Origin: Monosporascus cannonballus
Taxonomy: Eukaryota; Ascomycota; Sordariomycetes; Xylariales
Assembly: GCA_004154925.1 (NCBI GenBank)
Contig: QJNS01000205.1
Location: 83,098-147,097 of the forward strand
Length of the DNA stretch: 64,000 bases
Reading direction: 5' to 3'
Under the pieces are notes generated by a model. The model did no database searches. It worked only from the letters and a program-made list of their open reading frames with translations, and was not told the origin of the DNA. A program made the position numbers and the translations under genes. Below are positions 26,300 to 36,293 of this stretch, in pieces. Each line of letters starts with the position of its first letter. The first letter of the stretch is position 1.

Positions 26300-29200
26300 A
26301 TTAGGTTTATTATATTCGTTAAATAGTTGAGTGGTTTTTACGTATTTTCTTTATGTAATTATTTTTTTTAGTTAATTAGGTATTAAATTTTATTTTTAAC
26401 CCTTTTGAAATCTAATATTTATTCGACTTTATATTTATTAAAAGATTTTTCGAATTCCAGGTCTATTTTTAATAAGGCGTTTTTAAATACTGGTTTTAAT
26501 AAAGAAATATGGAAAATAAGGTGTATTTTCATATTTTTGGATAACGACAATCGATAATTAATTTTAAAAATAATTTCGTTAACTTTAAACGGGCCAACTT
26601 TTTAAAATTATATTAATCGTTAAATTTTTTTATTTTGATTTATAAGATATTCGAAAATACGTTTTGTTTTTGGCATAATAAATAAACCTTATTTCCTTTC
26701 GTTAAAATTAATTCTTTAATTTTTTTTATTGTAATATTGGGTTATCCGTTATTAAAAAAAATTATAATTTATTTTGGAAACGGGCTTAAATTATCTTAAT
26801 TTTTGTTATTAATATTTTTACTTTTGGGGCAATTATAATAATTTTTTGTATTTTATTAAATTGTTATTTAGGTTGTTTTATTTTTGTATTATATCTATAT
26901 ACAGCTATATAAGGAAATACGCCTATATCTTTATTAATAAATATGTTATAAGCGATTTATATTAATAATAAAAGTTTTATCTAATTATTTTATTAATAAT
27001 TAACGTAATTTCTGAAATATTGTTCCAAAATTTAGTTTAATTTTTCGATTTGGCCATCCGTTTAAGGATAATATGTTATTAAAAATTTAAATTTAATTCC
27101 GATTTGTTTAAAAAAGTTAATGCCAAATTTAAAAATAAAAAGCGTATTTTTATTAAAAATAATTTTTTTTGGTATCCCATATTTATCTAAGTAATATTTA
27201 ATAAAGGCGTAAATTAATTATTTTGCCATTATATTTCCTTTCAAAGGTAAAAAATACTTATATTTGGTAAATTTATCGATAATTACCCAAATTCCGTTAT
27301 ATTTAACTTTAACAACTGTGTCCTTAAATGGAGGTAGGTTAATAATAAAATCCTAAGTTATAATGTTTTATGCCTTATCGGGAATGTCGGTAGGCTGTAA
27401 TAACCTGTAAGGTTTATAACTTATTACCTTAGTCTTATTATAAATATTGCAATTTTTGATAATTTTTTTAATTTTCCGGCGCAGTTTGGGGAAGTTATAT
27501 CGTTTTTATAATCGTTTAATAATTTTAAAAATTTCTTAATATCCGTATAATAAGTTTTCGTAAATTTTTTTACGAATTATTTTTATTAATCCATTGGAAT
27601 ATAGATTTTGCCATAATACAGTAATTGGTTTTTGGGTTATCCTTTTAGTTATTGGACCATTTTTTATTTTTTTATATTATACGAATTCCGGAATCGTATT
27701 AAAAATTCTGGAATAAGTTTTTTCAGGATTTCGTATAATTATATACTATTATTTTGATTATATTATAATATTTATATACTTTTTTGGGCATTTTGGAATC
27801 GTAATTTCTTTTGCGATTAAAAATATCCGCCTAAATATTTTTTTTTCTTTTGATATGGTATATTTTAAAAATAAATCTTAATAAGAAAATTATTTATCTT
27901 TTATGCCGTTTATTTAATTTTTAAGTTTTTATAAATCAAATAAGGTTTTTATAATCAAAATAAATATCGAAAGGTTTTTTTGTTCCATTAAAAAAAAGTT
28001 CTTATTCTTTAAAAGCGTTAATAATTATTAATAATTCCTTATCGTAAATTAAGTACTTAAATTTTACGTTTCGGAATATTTTTAAATAATATGTTATTAG
28101 GTATTACTTGCCGTTATTTTTTAGCTATTTTAGGACGGCGCCTAAGGCATAATCTAAAATATTTGTCTTTAATTATTCTTTTTATTTACGTTAGGTAATC
28201 TTATTATAAGTCCGTTAATAATTACATTTTTTAAGATCTGAAATATTTTCTTTATATTTTCTAAAAATTCAAATTTTTTTTTACGTATTCCTTAATAATA
28301 AGTTTTGTTAATAATTTAATTATGTTTCCGTATCCCTTAATTAGGCCGCATACGTAATCCGTAAATCTTAAAATTTATCGGATATCCGTAACGGTCGCCT
28401 TATTAAGGATAGGCCAATCCTTAATTACTTCCATTTTAAAGCATTAAATCTGAATTTGGCCGGGGGTAAAAATATATCCCAAAAAGTTTAATTTTTATAT
28501 ATACCATATATTTTTGGCTAAGTTAATTCGAATATTCGCCTCGTTTAACATTTAAAGTATTTAAGTAATTTATTTCTTATATTTTTCCAAAGTTTCGGAA
28601 TAAATAATGATATCGTCGAGATAAACGAATACAAACTTATCCAGAAATTTTCTGAACGTAATCATAATTAAACGTTAAAAACTGGCGGAAACATTAATAA
28701 GTCCTATAGGTATTACTTTGTATTCGTAAAATCCATATATTGTTCTAAATGCCGTTTTCTATTTTTCTCCCTTGGTTATTTTGATACGGTAATAACCGTC
28801 TCGTTAATCAAATATAATAAATTATTTTATTTTGTTAGCGTTTTCTTTTAATATACTTATAAAGGTTAAGGGGTATTTATTTTTAATCGTAATATTATTT
28901 AACTATCGGTAATTAATTACTTTTTTAAAAATCAGGTTTCCGTCTTTATCGATTTTTTGCTTTCCATCTTTAATTTTTGGTACCATAAGGATAAGGTATC
29001 CAGTAAGGGAATCAAAAAATTGGATATATTTTTTTTAAATTAAGTTAAATACTTTTTTATAAGGCCTTCGATTTATTAGGGTTTATATAATAGATTTTAT
29101 AAAGTTTAGAATAATGCCCTTTTTTGATAGGTATTCTGTGATCCTATTAATTATATAGTAATAATTCGTAATTTTTTTTATTTTTGAATAATTTCTTAAA

Positions 29201-30440
29201 TCGTCAATATTTAAATGGTATTATAGAAATTTAATTTGCAATTTGGATTTCCTTAACGACATAACAAACTTTTTAGTTATCTTCTTTGGATAATTTTCGT
29301 TTTTGTTCCCATAAAAATGTTTGGTTTTTCCAGTTAATATGTAAATTACTGGATCTAAATTACGGCATTCCCAAGATAATATTATGCCCGGAAATATCGG
29401 TAATGTCCAGTATAATCCATTTTTGGTATCCTTAAATCCGTACTGGGAATTCCTTAATTTCCCGTAAAATTCGTCCGTTTTCGTATATAAATAAGTTTCC
29501 GTTTACCGTACGTAATTTATAAAATTTTAATTTATATTTCCAAAAAATCTGATATTTTTCTATTACTAAAGGAAAAATAAAATTTCCTTCAGCTTCTAAA
29601 TTAATTATGACCTTAAACGTTTTGTTTTTGTACTGAAAAGGAATCTCGATTTGGCTGCGTAATCCTTTAGTTATTTCGCATAAGGTTTTGTAAGCTAAAG
29701 TTCCTCAATATCTTAATTTCGAAGGCCTCGGTAATTTTTTGATTTTTGATACCGTCCGATTTAAACAGGTTTTTATTTGCGAACTTTTTTGACAGCATAT
29801 TTGGTATATTGATTGTTTTTATATCGGAATTAAGTTTTTTTGCCGTATTTGCATTATGGCTTTAGGGTTGGAATTTTTTTTTTATTTATCCCTTAGTTTT
29901 ATATTTTCCGAATTATGGGATTAAAAAAGTGGATTTCCGAAAAAGGTATTCCCATATTTAGGAACTTATGTTAAACGCAAAGTATCGAAAAGTAATATAA
30001 GCATCCTTGCGATATGGCCTTTTAACTCCGTTTTAATTTAAGGTATATATAGCAAAGTTTTAGGTATTTTGGCCATCGTAAGGTTTTTATATATCGGTAT
30101 TCGTTATTTAACTTAATAAAGGTTTTATTATTCCACCCGGGCTAAAAGTTATTATTTTTTTGGCTTAAAAATAAATAAAGTAATTATTAAGATAACAAAT
30201 AATAAAATATAAAAAATCGTAAGGATTTATTAATAATATTTTTTAATAAATAATACATTTTGGGAATTCGTAAAGCTCCGGGGATAATTATTTATGATTA
30301 TTAACGTTTGGTTGAAATTAACCGTCCTTTATATGTATTTTATATTTCTAGGAATTTTAATAACATTAGCATCTTAGTTTTATAGTTATTCTGGAAGCCG
30401 TTTATCCTGGGTAATATTTGTAAGCTTTAACCTTAAAATC
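26300..30440 (-). pseudogene. G2-b pol remnant (PR-RT-RH-INT-chromodomain)
   Basis: Minus strand, same order as G2-a. The RT box Y-L-D-D is intact at 28612-28623. RT fingers lie at about 28900-29010, RNase H about 27950-28300, integrase about 26800-27900, chromodomain about 26310-26460. Numerous TAA/TAG stops; the protein cannot be made from this copy. Confidence 0.72.
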
Positions 30441-31850
30441 CTGTTAAATTAGATAATCTTTATATTCTGGGTTATCGTTTTGAATTTAAATAATTATAAT
30501 AATAATGAATTCTGGCTGGAAGGAAATCGAATTAACCTTTTTCTTTTCCTTTTTTGCCTTATTGTCGGCTTTTTGCTTAATTATTTTGATTTTCTTCTAG
30601 GGTTAAGGAATTCCTTTTTTCTTAAAGTTTCTCTTTGCGGAGGAGCGATATTCGTTCTTAAAATGCCCCTTTTTGCCACAATAAAAACATTTTATTTTGG
30701 ATTTGTTTTTCTTAGGTTTTTTCGAAACGGAATTCGCTTCCTTTTAAGGCTTACCTTTATATTTTTTGGTTCGGCTGCTAAAGCCCTTATCGTTATTTTG
30801 TTTGTTAATTCTTTTTTTTTCGAGGTACCGGTCGAAAATTCGTTTATCGGTAATAATTATCTTATCGGTATATTCCGCGAAAAATCCAATTTTAAATACT
30901 TTGTACATTTTATCCTTAATCAAAAGTTTTAGGCCGTCGTAATAAGGGTAAAATAACGCGTTTTCCGGTAAATTCAAAATGGCGGCCAAACGGTTAAACT
31001 TAGTCGTATATTTAACGGCTAACTTGGTTTGATAAAGAAAATGGAATTACTTAATAATATTTTGTTCCTTATTTGGGTTTCCGAATAAGACTTTTATTCT
31101 TTTTTTAAAGTTTTCGTATTTGCTAAAAATATAATTAATAAGGTCCGAAAATTTTTCCGGATATCTTTTAAGATAATCTGTTAAAACGGGCTCAAACCAC
31201 TTCCGGATTTGTTCGGTTAGTAACTGGGAAATGGCCATCATTTTTTAATAATCCTCCGTTAAAAAGCTTTTATAAAATTTAAGGTAAAATCTGGCTTAAA
31301 CCAAAAATCCATCAGAATTCTTTAATCCGTTATAAGGCTTAAAGGGAATTGGTTTATAACCCTTAACGTCTGGCATTCCATAGTAACTAAGCGGTGGGAC
31401 TGTTCCTTCTCGTACCCGGTTAGCTCCAAACAGTGGCAGAATCGAAATTCTTCCTGGTATTTGTCTTATGTTTAACGAAGGTGGTCGGTAGCCAGCCCCT
31501 TGGCTTCGTTTCCTTAAAAAGCCAAATTATGGAAAAGCCGGTTTTCTTTTTTTGGCGAGCCGAATATTCTCCTTTTTCAGGCCCTTGACCTCTTGGGCTA
31601 AAAGGTCTAATCGTTTTTCCATAATAAGTTCTTTTTCTTTAGTTAAACGCTTTGGTACCTTTTTTTTTTGTTTTCGAGTCGAATATTTTTTCTTTTTTTT
31701 ATTTATTTCATCCCTTTATACCTTAATTATTTCCCTTACGGGTAAAGGTTATTGCTAGGGTTAAAAGGAAAAAGTGCTTTCCTAAAATTTAATAGTAAAA
31801 GATGCCATATTATTTATTAGCTGGAAAACTTTTTCAATAAGTAATAAATT
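30440..31850 (-). pseudogene. G2-b gag, long open stretches and near-intact zinc knuckle
   Basis: Minus strand. Two open stretches lie almost end to end: 31047-31241 (M-A-I-S-Q-L-L-T-E-Q-I-R-K-W, then F-S-D-L-I-N-Y-I-F) and 30744-30989 (A-A-I-L-N-L-P-E-N-A-L). They look like capsid helices of a Ty3/Gypsy gag. The knuckle at about 30640-30690 reads C-F-Y-C-G-K-K-G-H-F-K-N-E-Y, lacking only the last Cys (Tyr). This is the least decayed gag in the window. The 150-codon plus-strand frame at 30480-30932 is its shadow. Confidence 0.78.
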
Positions 31851-32015
31851 GTTTAATCCGGTTATTAATTTTTTACTGATTAATAACGGAGATCGGGTAT
31901 GTTATTTATTTTTTGAATATCGTCCTATGCCGTCGTCTGCATTAAATTTAAAAAGGCTTATACCCTAATTAGGCAGTAAATTATTCGTTAGTTATTAATT
32001 AAGGAATTATCAAAA

Positions 32016-32435
32016 TATAACGAACCTGTTATATATCCATCTGGAGATATAAATAATATCCGAAATAAGGTTTTAATTTGCAAATAATAATAAGGTAAGG
32101 AATTATTTAATGGTTTATTCGTTAAAAAAATTTAAAAACTTTTCCCTTAATTAAAAAACGGTATAATTACCTTTTGATTAAGAGCTTAAATTAATAACTA
32201 AGGAGCGAAACTAAATAAATGCTATTTACATAAAAGATTAACTTGTTATATACCTTTTAGTCCCAAAGTAAGTGCGTCGTGGATCTATGTGATTTATGTG
32301 ATCTAATTAATCCATCAGATCACTTAGATTACATCGATCAGGCCAAGAACTCCCTTCCGGAGTTTAGCCGTGAAAGGTCCACGCTAGGCCTCAAAAGTTG
32401 GTTCCCTTGAGACAGGAACCCCTGTTCCTGTAACA
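32016..32435 (-). repeat. G2-b 5' LTR
   Basis: 420 bp, TATAACGAACC ... TGTTCCTGTAACA. As in G2-a, the terminal 120 bp (about 32310-32435) keep normal GC and CpA while the rest is RIP-mutated. Confidence 0.9.
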
Positions 32436-32440
32436 CATAA

Positions 32441-33891
32441 TAACAAAAGGGGTTTTTTTATGGATATTACTTTTTTTCGAGTTAACCTTTTGTTTCGGCC
32501 AGCTGCTGGATATTTTCTGGGGCTATAATTCGAAGTTATCGATATTATTGCTTATCGTTTTTATTATTTCCGATAGGGTTTGGAAAATTGAATCTCTTAT
32601 AATATATACGGGTAATTCTTTCGTAAATATATTGCTTTTATTTTTCGTAATCGGGATATTTTAGTCGTTGATAATATATGGCGTACGTTTTGCCGTATCG
32701 ATTAAGGGTTCCGGGACAGATTTTTTTTGTCCAGTTTTGGTATTCGCGTAATTATCCTTATAATGCTTTTGGTTATGTTTGCAATATTTGTTAAGCTAGC
32801 TTTTTAATTTTTTATATTTTTCGTCGAATTTCTTATCGTAATAATCCTTATTAAACCTTTTGTTTAAGGCTTAATACCTATTTGGCTTAAATCAGATTAA
32901 TAACTTTGCTATCGTTTCTTTAATTATTTCTGGACTATTCCTCCGGTATAAAGATCCAGTTATCTTATCGTAATTTCTTAGGTTTCTTATATTTATAAGC
33001 CTTATATCTTATTTTGCTATAATTAAAGTATTTAATTTAGCTTTAATTTTATATCTGGGTAACGCCGAATTCAATAGGCCCTGGCGCCGTTTCGTAAAAA
33101 ATCAGGGGTGCGTTTTGTTTTTTCCTTTGGTTAAACTTGTTATATCCCAAACGTAAAGCATATTATCCTTTTTTTTCCTATCGTTTTTCAAACTGTCGAT
33201 TATTAATTTTAATTACCTTTACAATATAGTGATTTAAGATAATCCGTCGTTTAATCCAAATAATTTCATTTTTTAAATTATCTTTTAAGCTTTTACAAAA
33301 TATAATAATAAGGGCGTTAACTTTATTATTTCTTTATCTTGCCTTAACTGCAAATTTTTTAAAGGTTATGGCGTATTTAAATATAAATGTTTTTGTTTAA
33401 GTTATAGAAATTATTAAGCCGTAAATCGTTTTTTATCCGGATTGCCGAAGTTATTACGTATTTTGTCCTCGAAATTGATATAAAATAAAAAGATTTTATT
33501 AATAAAAATTTTTATCCGGCTTTTTTATTTCCAAAAAGTTTTTCATAATGGATTTAAATTAATTAATTGCATTTTCTATTAAGTATGCCTTTATTGCTAA
33601 AACCGTATCCGCTGGATTATTAAGGTCCAAAAAACGAAGGTAAATTCGTACCTAGATTAGGAAAATTTAAGGGTTGCTTTTTTTATCGTAAGGTTCTGGT
33701 TTTTTGGGCTTTATGCGGCCGAAAAAGATTTAAGTAAGTGGCGTAGCCCTAAGTTATCGAACCTTCTTTTCTAGTTTTCGAATTCGAGCTTAGAATTGTT
33801 AAATAAGGGTTTTTTAAGCGCTGGTTAATATTTTAATAATGTGAAAAATTGCTTAGAATTTAACGGTATTATTAAATAAAAATTTACAACG
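32441..33891 (-). pseudogene. G1-c gag remnant
   Basis: Minus-strand gag between the 5' LTR (33892-34263) and the G2-b insertion. The knuckle region at about 33005-33040 reads Y-F-N-Y-S-K-I-R-Y-K, all Cys/His positions mutated to Tyr, Gly to Ser/Arg. It aligns with G1-f 45869-47100 reversed. No long frame remains. Confidence 0.65.
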
Positions 33892-34263
33892 TATAACGAA
33901 TTATACGTTTAAACCAATTAATTAACCTTAAGTCGACGGGTTTATATTAATAGGAGTATCGTAAAAATTTAAGCAATAAATATAGTAATATATTACGTTT
34001 CGTAATACCAAAGGTGCCTTAAGTAACGATATTATATTACAAGCGAGTATTATTTAAACTATGGAAATAATAAGCATATATATCTTAATCCCTTTATTAT
34101 CGCTTATTTCTGTTCAGCAAAGCCCTATTAAGCAATTGCTTAATGTTACTCAATCGTACTTAGTTAAAACTCGTTAAGTACTAATCACGTAACTCTGAAC
34201 TAACGTAGCTTTGTGATCTTGGCTGAACTGTTTTTGCAGGCCCAGTTAACTTGGGTTGTAACA
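33892..34263 (-). repeat. G1-c 5' LTR
   Basis: 372 bp, plus-strand view TATAACGAATTATACG ... GTTGTAACA, equal in length to the 3' LTR. Followed by the TTAAT duplication. Confidence 0.9.
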
Positions 34264-34268
34264 TTAAT

Positions 34269-35124
34269 CTTAATTATTATAACGATTTAATCCTATAAAT
34301 AATTAGGCTGATAAAGCTTAAAGTTTTTTTTATATTTTTTTAGGCCGTCGAATAAGTTAGTTATTAATATTTTTATTTTTAATTTAATTTAAAAACGAAT
34401 TAAATGAACGTATTACCGTAATTAGATATTAACCTTTTTTATCGTAATTACTAGATCTGTATTTTGGTTTTTATTCTTTTCGTCCATTATTTCGAAAATT
34501 TTCGTCAATATTTATTTAAATCATTTGTAATTTTTTAAAATTCGTATTATTTTGCATTTCGTTTTTTAATTGATAAGGTAACGTATTTTCTTATAACTGG
34601 CTCGTACCAAATAGTTGTATTTCCGGTAAATCGTTTAATTACGAATTCGATTGGTCTAATAGACATAATTAATCGAATAAGAATATACCCGAAATATATT
34701 CGGCATTAAGTTAAAAACAGTTATAACTTAGTTAAGGTTCCGTCGAAAAGTTTTGGCTTGGAAAACTTAAGAACTTTTCCTAATTTCTTAATGGAATTTA
34801 GCTAAATAATTTAACTCGTTCGAAAAGGTTTTTTAATCTCGGGAGCCGTTTTTTCCCTCAAGCCTTTCGTAGGCGGCTTGAAGGGCCGTCGTAAGGTTAT
34901 AATTGTTTTTTAAAGCTGAACGGTAAGTTCGTTTATAGCATCCAAACGTTGAAGAACTTCTTCGCAAGAAAGGCGACCCTTTTCCTTTTCCGCCTCGGAT
35001 TCTATTCTAATATCCGGCTTATTAAGAACCTGGTAAGTGGGTTGTTCGGGCTACTTAGTGGAAAACATAATGTCGGCGATATTGTTCAAAATTTAACAGT
35101 ATTACTGAGCAAAAGCTTCTAACG
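34269..35124 (-). pseudogene. G1-b gag, N-terminal part
   Basis: Minus strand, next to the 5' LTR. The first ~200 bp (35124 to about 34850) are little mutated and read M-F-S-T-K, a TAG, then P-E-Q-P-T-Y-Q-V-L-N-K-P-D-I-R and E-V-L-Q-R-L-D-A-I-N-E-L, a charged N-terminal gag segment starting at about 35068. Decay increases leftwards. Homologous starts are seen in G1-e (44100-44183 and 44602 on) and G1-d (about 59070). Confidence 0.68.
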
Positions 35125-35473
35125 TATAACGGCTAAACGGTTTAACCAATTATTAAACCTTAGTTGTACGGATTTATGTTAATAAAAGTATTATAAGATT
35201 TTGTAATAATAAGATAACTTAATTATATCTCTTAATATCGAAGGTGCAAAAGTTATATTGCAAACGATTAATATTAGTAAGTATTTTAAGCTGGTACTAT
35301 TTAGATTATGGAAATAATAAGCGTATTATACTTGGATCTGGTTACTAATTATCGTTAGATCATTATGATTTCGCAAAATCCCAATAATCCTAACTCTCGT
35401 TACGCAACCCTTTTTCTGGTGCTCCACCTACTTTGACTGTTTCCGGCTGTGCCAAGGACGTTGGGTTATAACA
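35125..35473 (-). repeat. G1-b 5' LTR
   Basis: 349 bp, plus-strand view TATAACGGCTA ... GGGTTATAACA. It lacks about 66 bp present in the 3' LTR (7535-7949). Its outer end (35390-35473) keeps normal composition. Confidence 0.88.
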
Positions 35474-35478
35474 ATAAC

Positions 35479-35898
35479 TTAAATAAGCTTATACGATAAC
35501 CTAATAAGTTAAAAAATTTTCTGGATTCGTAATGTCTTTTGGCGATCCTTATTGACTCTTTATTTTATAAGCATGCCTTTAATACGGTATATTATATATT
35601 ATTTATTAATTTGGTAACCTTTAAAGGTTAAACGTCTTGATTTTTTACGTTTTATTTCCTTAATTGCTTAAGCCGCACGGAATTAAGCTGAAATCTGCGT
35701 ATCGTTCGAAAGCGCAGATTTTGGTAAATAAGAAAATAATTTTACAATTTTCTTAAGCGTTGTTGAGATGGTTTTTATAGGGAAAGAAATCAGTAAGTGG
35801 ATCGACGCGCAACGCGAATGTGGAGTGGCGCGTTGATGGGGTGGCGCGTTGATGGGGTGGCGCGTTGATGGGGTGGCCCGTTCGTTGGGGGGCCATCT
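35479..35898 (-). mobile_element. pogo-1, 5' part with terminal and subterminal repeats
   Basis: Reverse complement matches pogo-2 61557-61945. The end at 35898 carries the terminal repeat (element-strand start AGATGGCCCCCCAAC, against AGATGACCCCCCC in pogo-2) followed by TA at 35899-35900. The N-terminal transposase coding sequence (S-N-D-T-Q-I then a decayed tail) lies at about 35540-35720. The outer ~85 bp are GC-normal, the interior RIP-mutated. Confidence 0.85.
35825..35888. repeat. 16-bp subterminal tandem repeat of pogo-1
   Basis: Three exact copies of GTGGCGCGTTGATGGG (35825-35840, 35841-35856, 35857-35872) and a fourth degenerate one (35873-35888). pogo-2 has only about one unit at the same place and a related GGTGGAGCGTTGATGGG at its other end (63449-63465). 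In pogo/Tc1 elements such subterminal repeats often bind transposase; that role is inferred here. Confidence 0.85.
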
Positions 35899-35900
35899 TA

Positions 35901-36110
35901 CCACAACACGAATCCTCCGAAAGTGATATTGGTCCTTTTGAGCTGAGAATGTTGGTGCAAATGGTTACTTTTTCACGCTATTGTCGCATAAAAGTGACGG
36001 GTTCCCAAAAACATAATAGCGGCTTGGTCATGGGATTCCCGAGAAACGTTACCCCTGCAGTGGATAATGAATCCGCCCTGAATTGGGGGAGCGCCTTAGG
36101 CAAGATGTAA
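35901..36110 (+). pseudogene. 3' fragment of an unidentified gene cut by pogo-1
   Basis: GC-normal frame of 69 codons, from immediately after the pogo TA site to TAA at 36108-36110. Residues include S-E-S-D-I-G-P-F-E-L-R-M-L-V-Q-M-V, R-Y-C-R-I-K-V-T-G-S-Q-K-H and D-N-E-S-A-L-N-W-G-S-A-L-G. Composition and absence of stops suggest a real C-terminal end. The matching 5' part should lie left of 6022, but that flank is too decayed to recognise. I do not recognise the family. It ends 184 bp before the next gene, same strand. Confidence 0.5.
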
Positions 36111-36293
36111 TACTCGAGGAGATGCAGTAACGCGTGCTCGTGGTAGTCGCCAGCCTTCGAATTCGGCCCGGTCTATATCGAGGCGCCGGTTCTGCGCAGT
36201 ACTTATTACTCCCGTTGTGACTTGATTCGACTCCGCCCGCCGTGTAAACCCGGACTAGACACCTGAGCTGTCTCTCTCCGATTCCACTGCAAC

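Larger units (their letters stand above)
25179..32435 (-). mobile_element. G2-b: second G2 element nested in G1-c
   Basis: Perfect target duplication CATAA (25174-25178 and 32436-32440). LTRs are 420 bp each; length 7257 bp; minus orientation. G1-c resumes at 32441 and matches G1-b near 12425. It is generally a little better preserved in gag than G2-a. Confidence 0.93.
13185..34263 (-). mobile_element. G1-c: chromodomain Ty3/Gypsy element nested in G1-b gag
   Basis: Perfect 5-bp target duplication TTAAT (13180-13184 and 34264-34268). Both LTRs are 372 bp. G1-b gag sequence continues across the insertion and matches G1-d at about 58250-58320 uninterrupted. G2-a and G2-b are inserted inside; removing them and their duplications leaves about 6586 bp. 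Minus orientation. Confidence 0.92.
7535..35473 (-). mobile_element. G1-b: chromodomain Ty3/Gypsy element, outermost retroelement of nest I
   Basis: Inserted into pogo-1 with flanks ATAAA (7530-7534) and ATAAC (35474-35478), an imperfect 5-bp duplication (4 of 5). Pogo homology resumes on both sides. It is itself split in gag by G1-c plus a TTAAT duplication (13185-34268); the net length is about 6855 bp. Minus-strand order: 5' LTR 35125, gag, protease, RT, RNase H, integrase, chromodomain, 3' LTR 7535. Confidence 0.88.
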
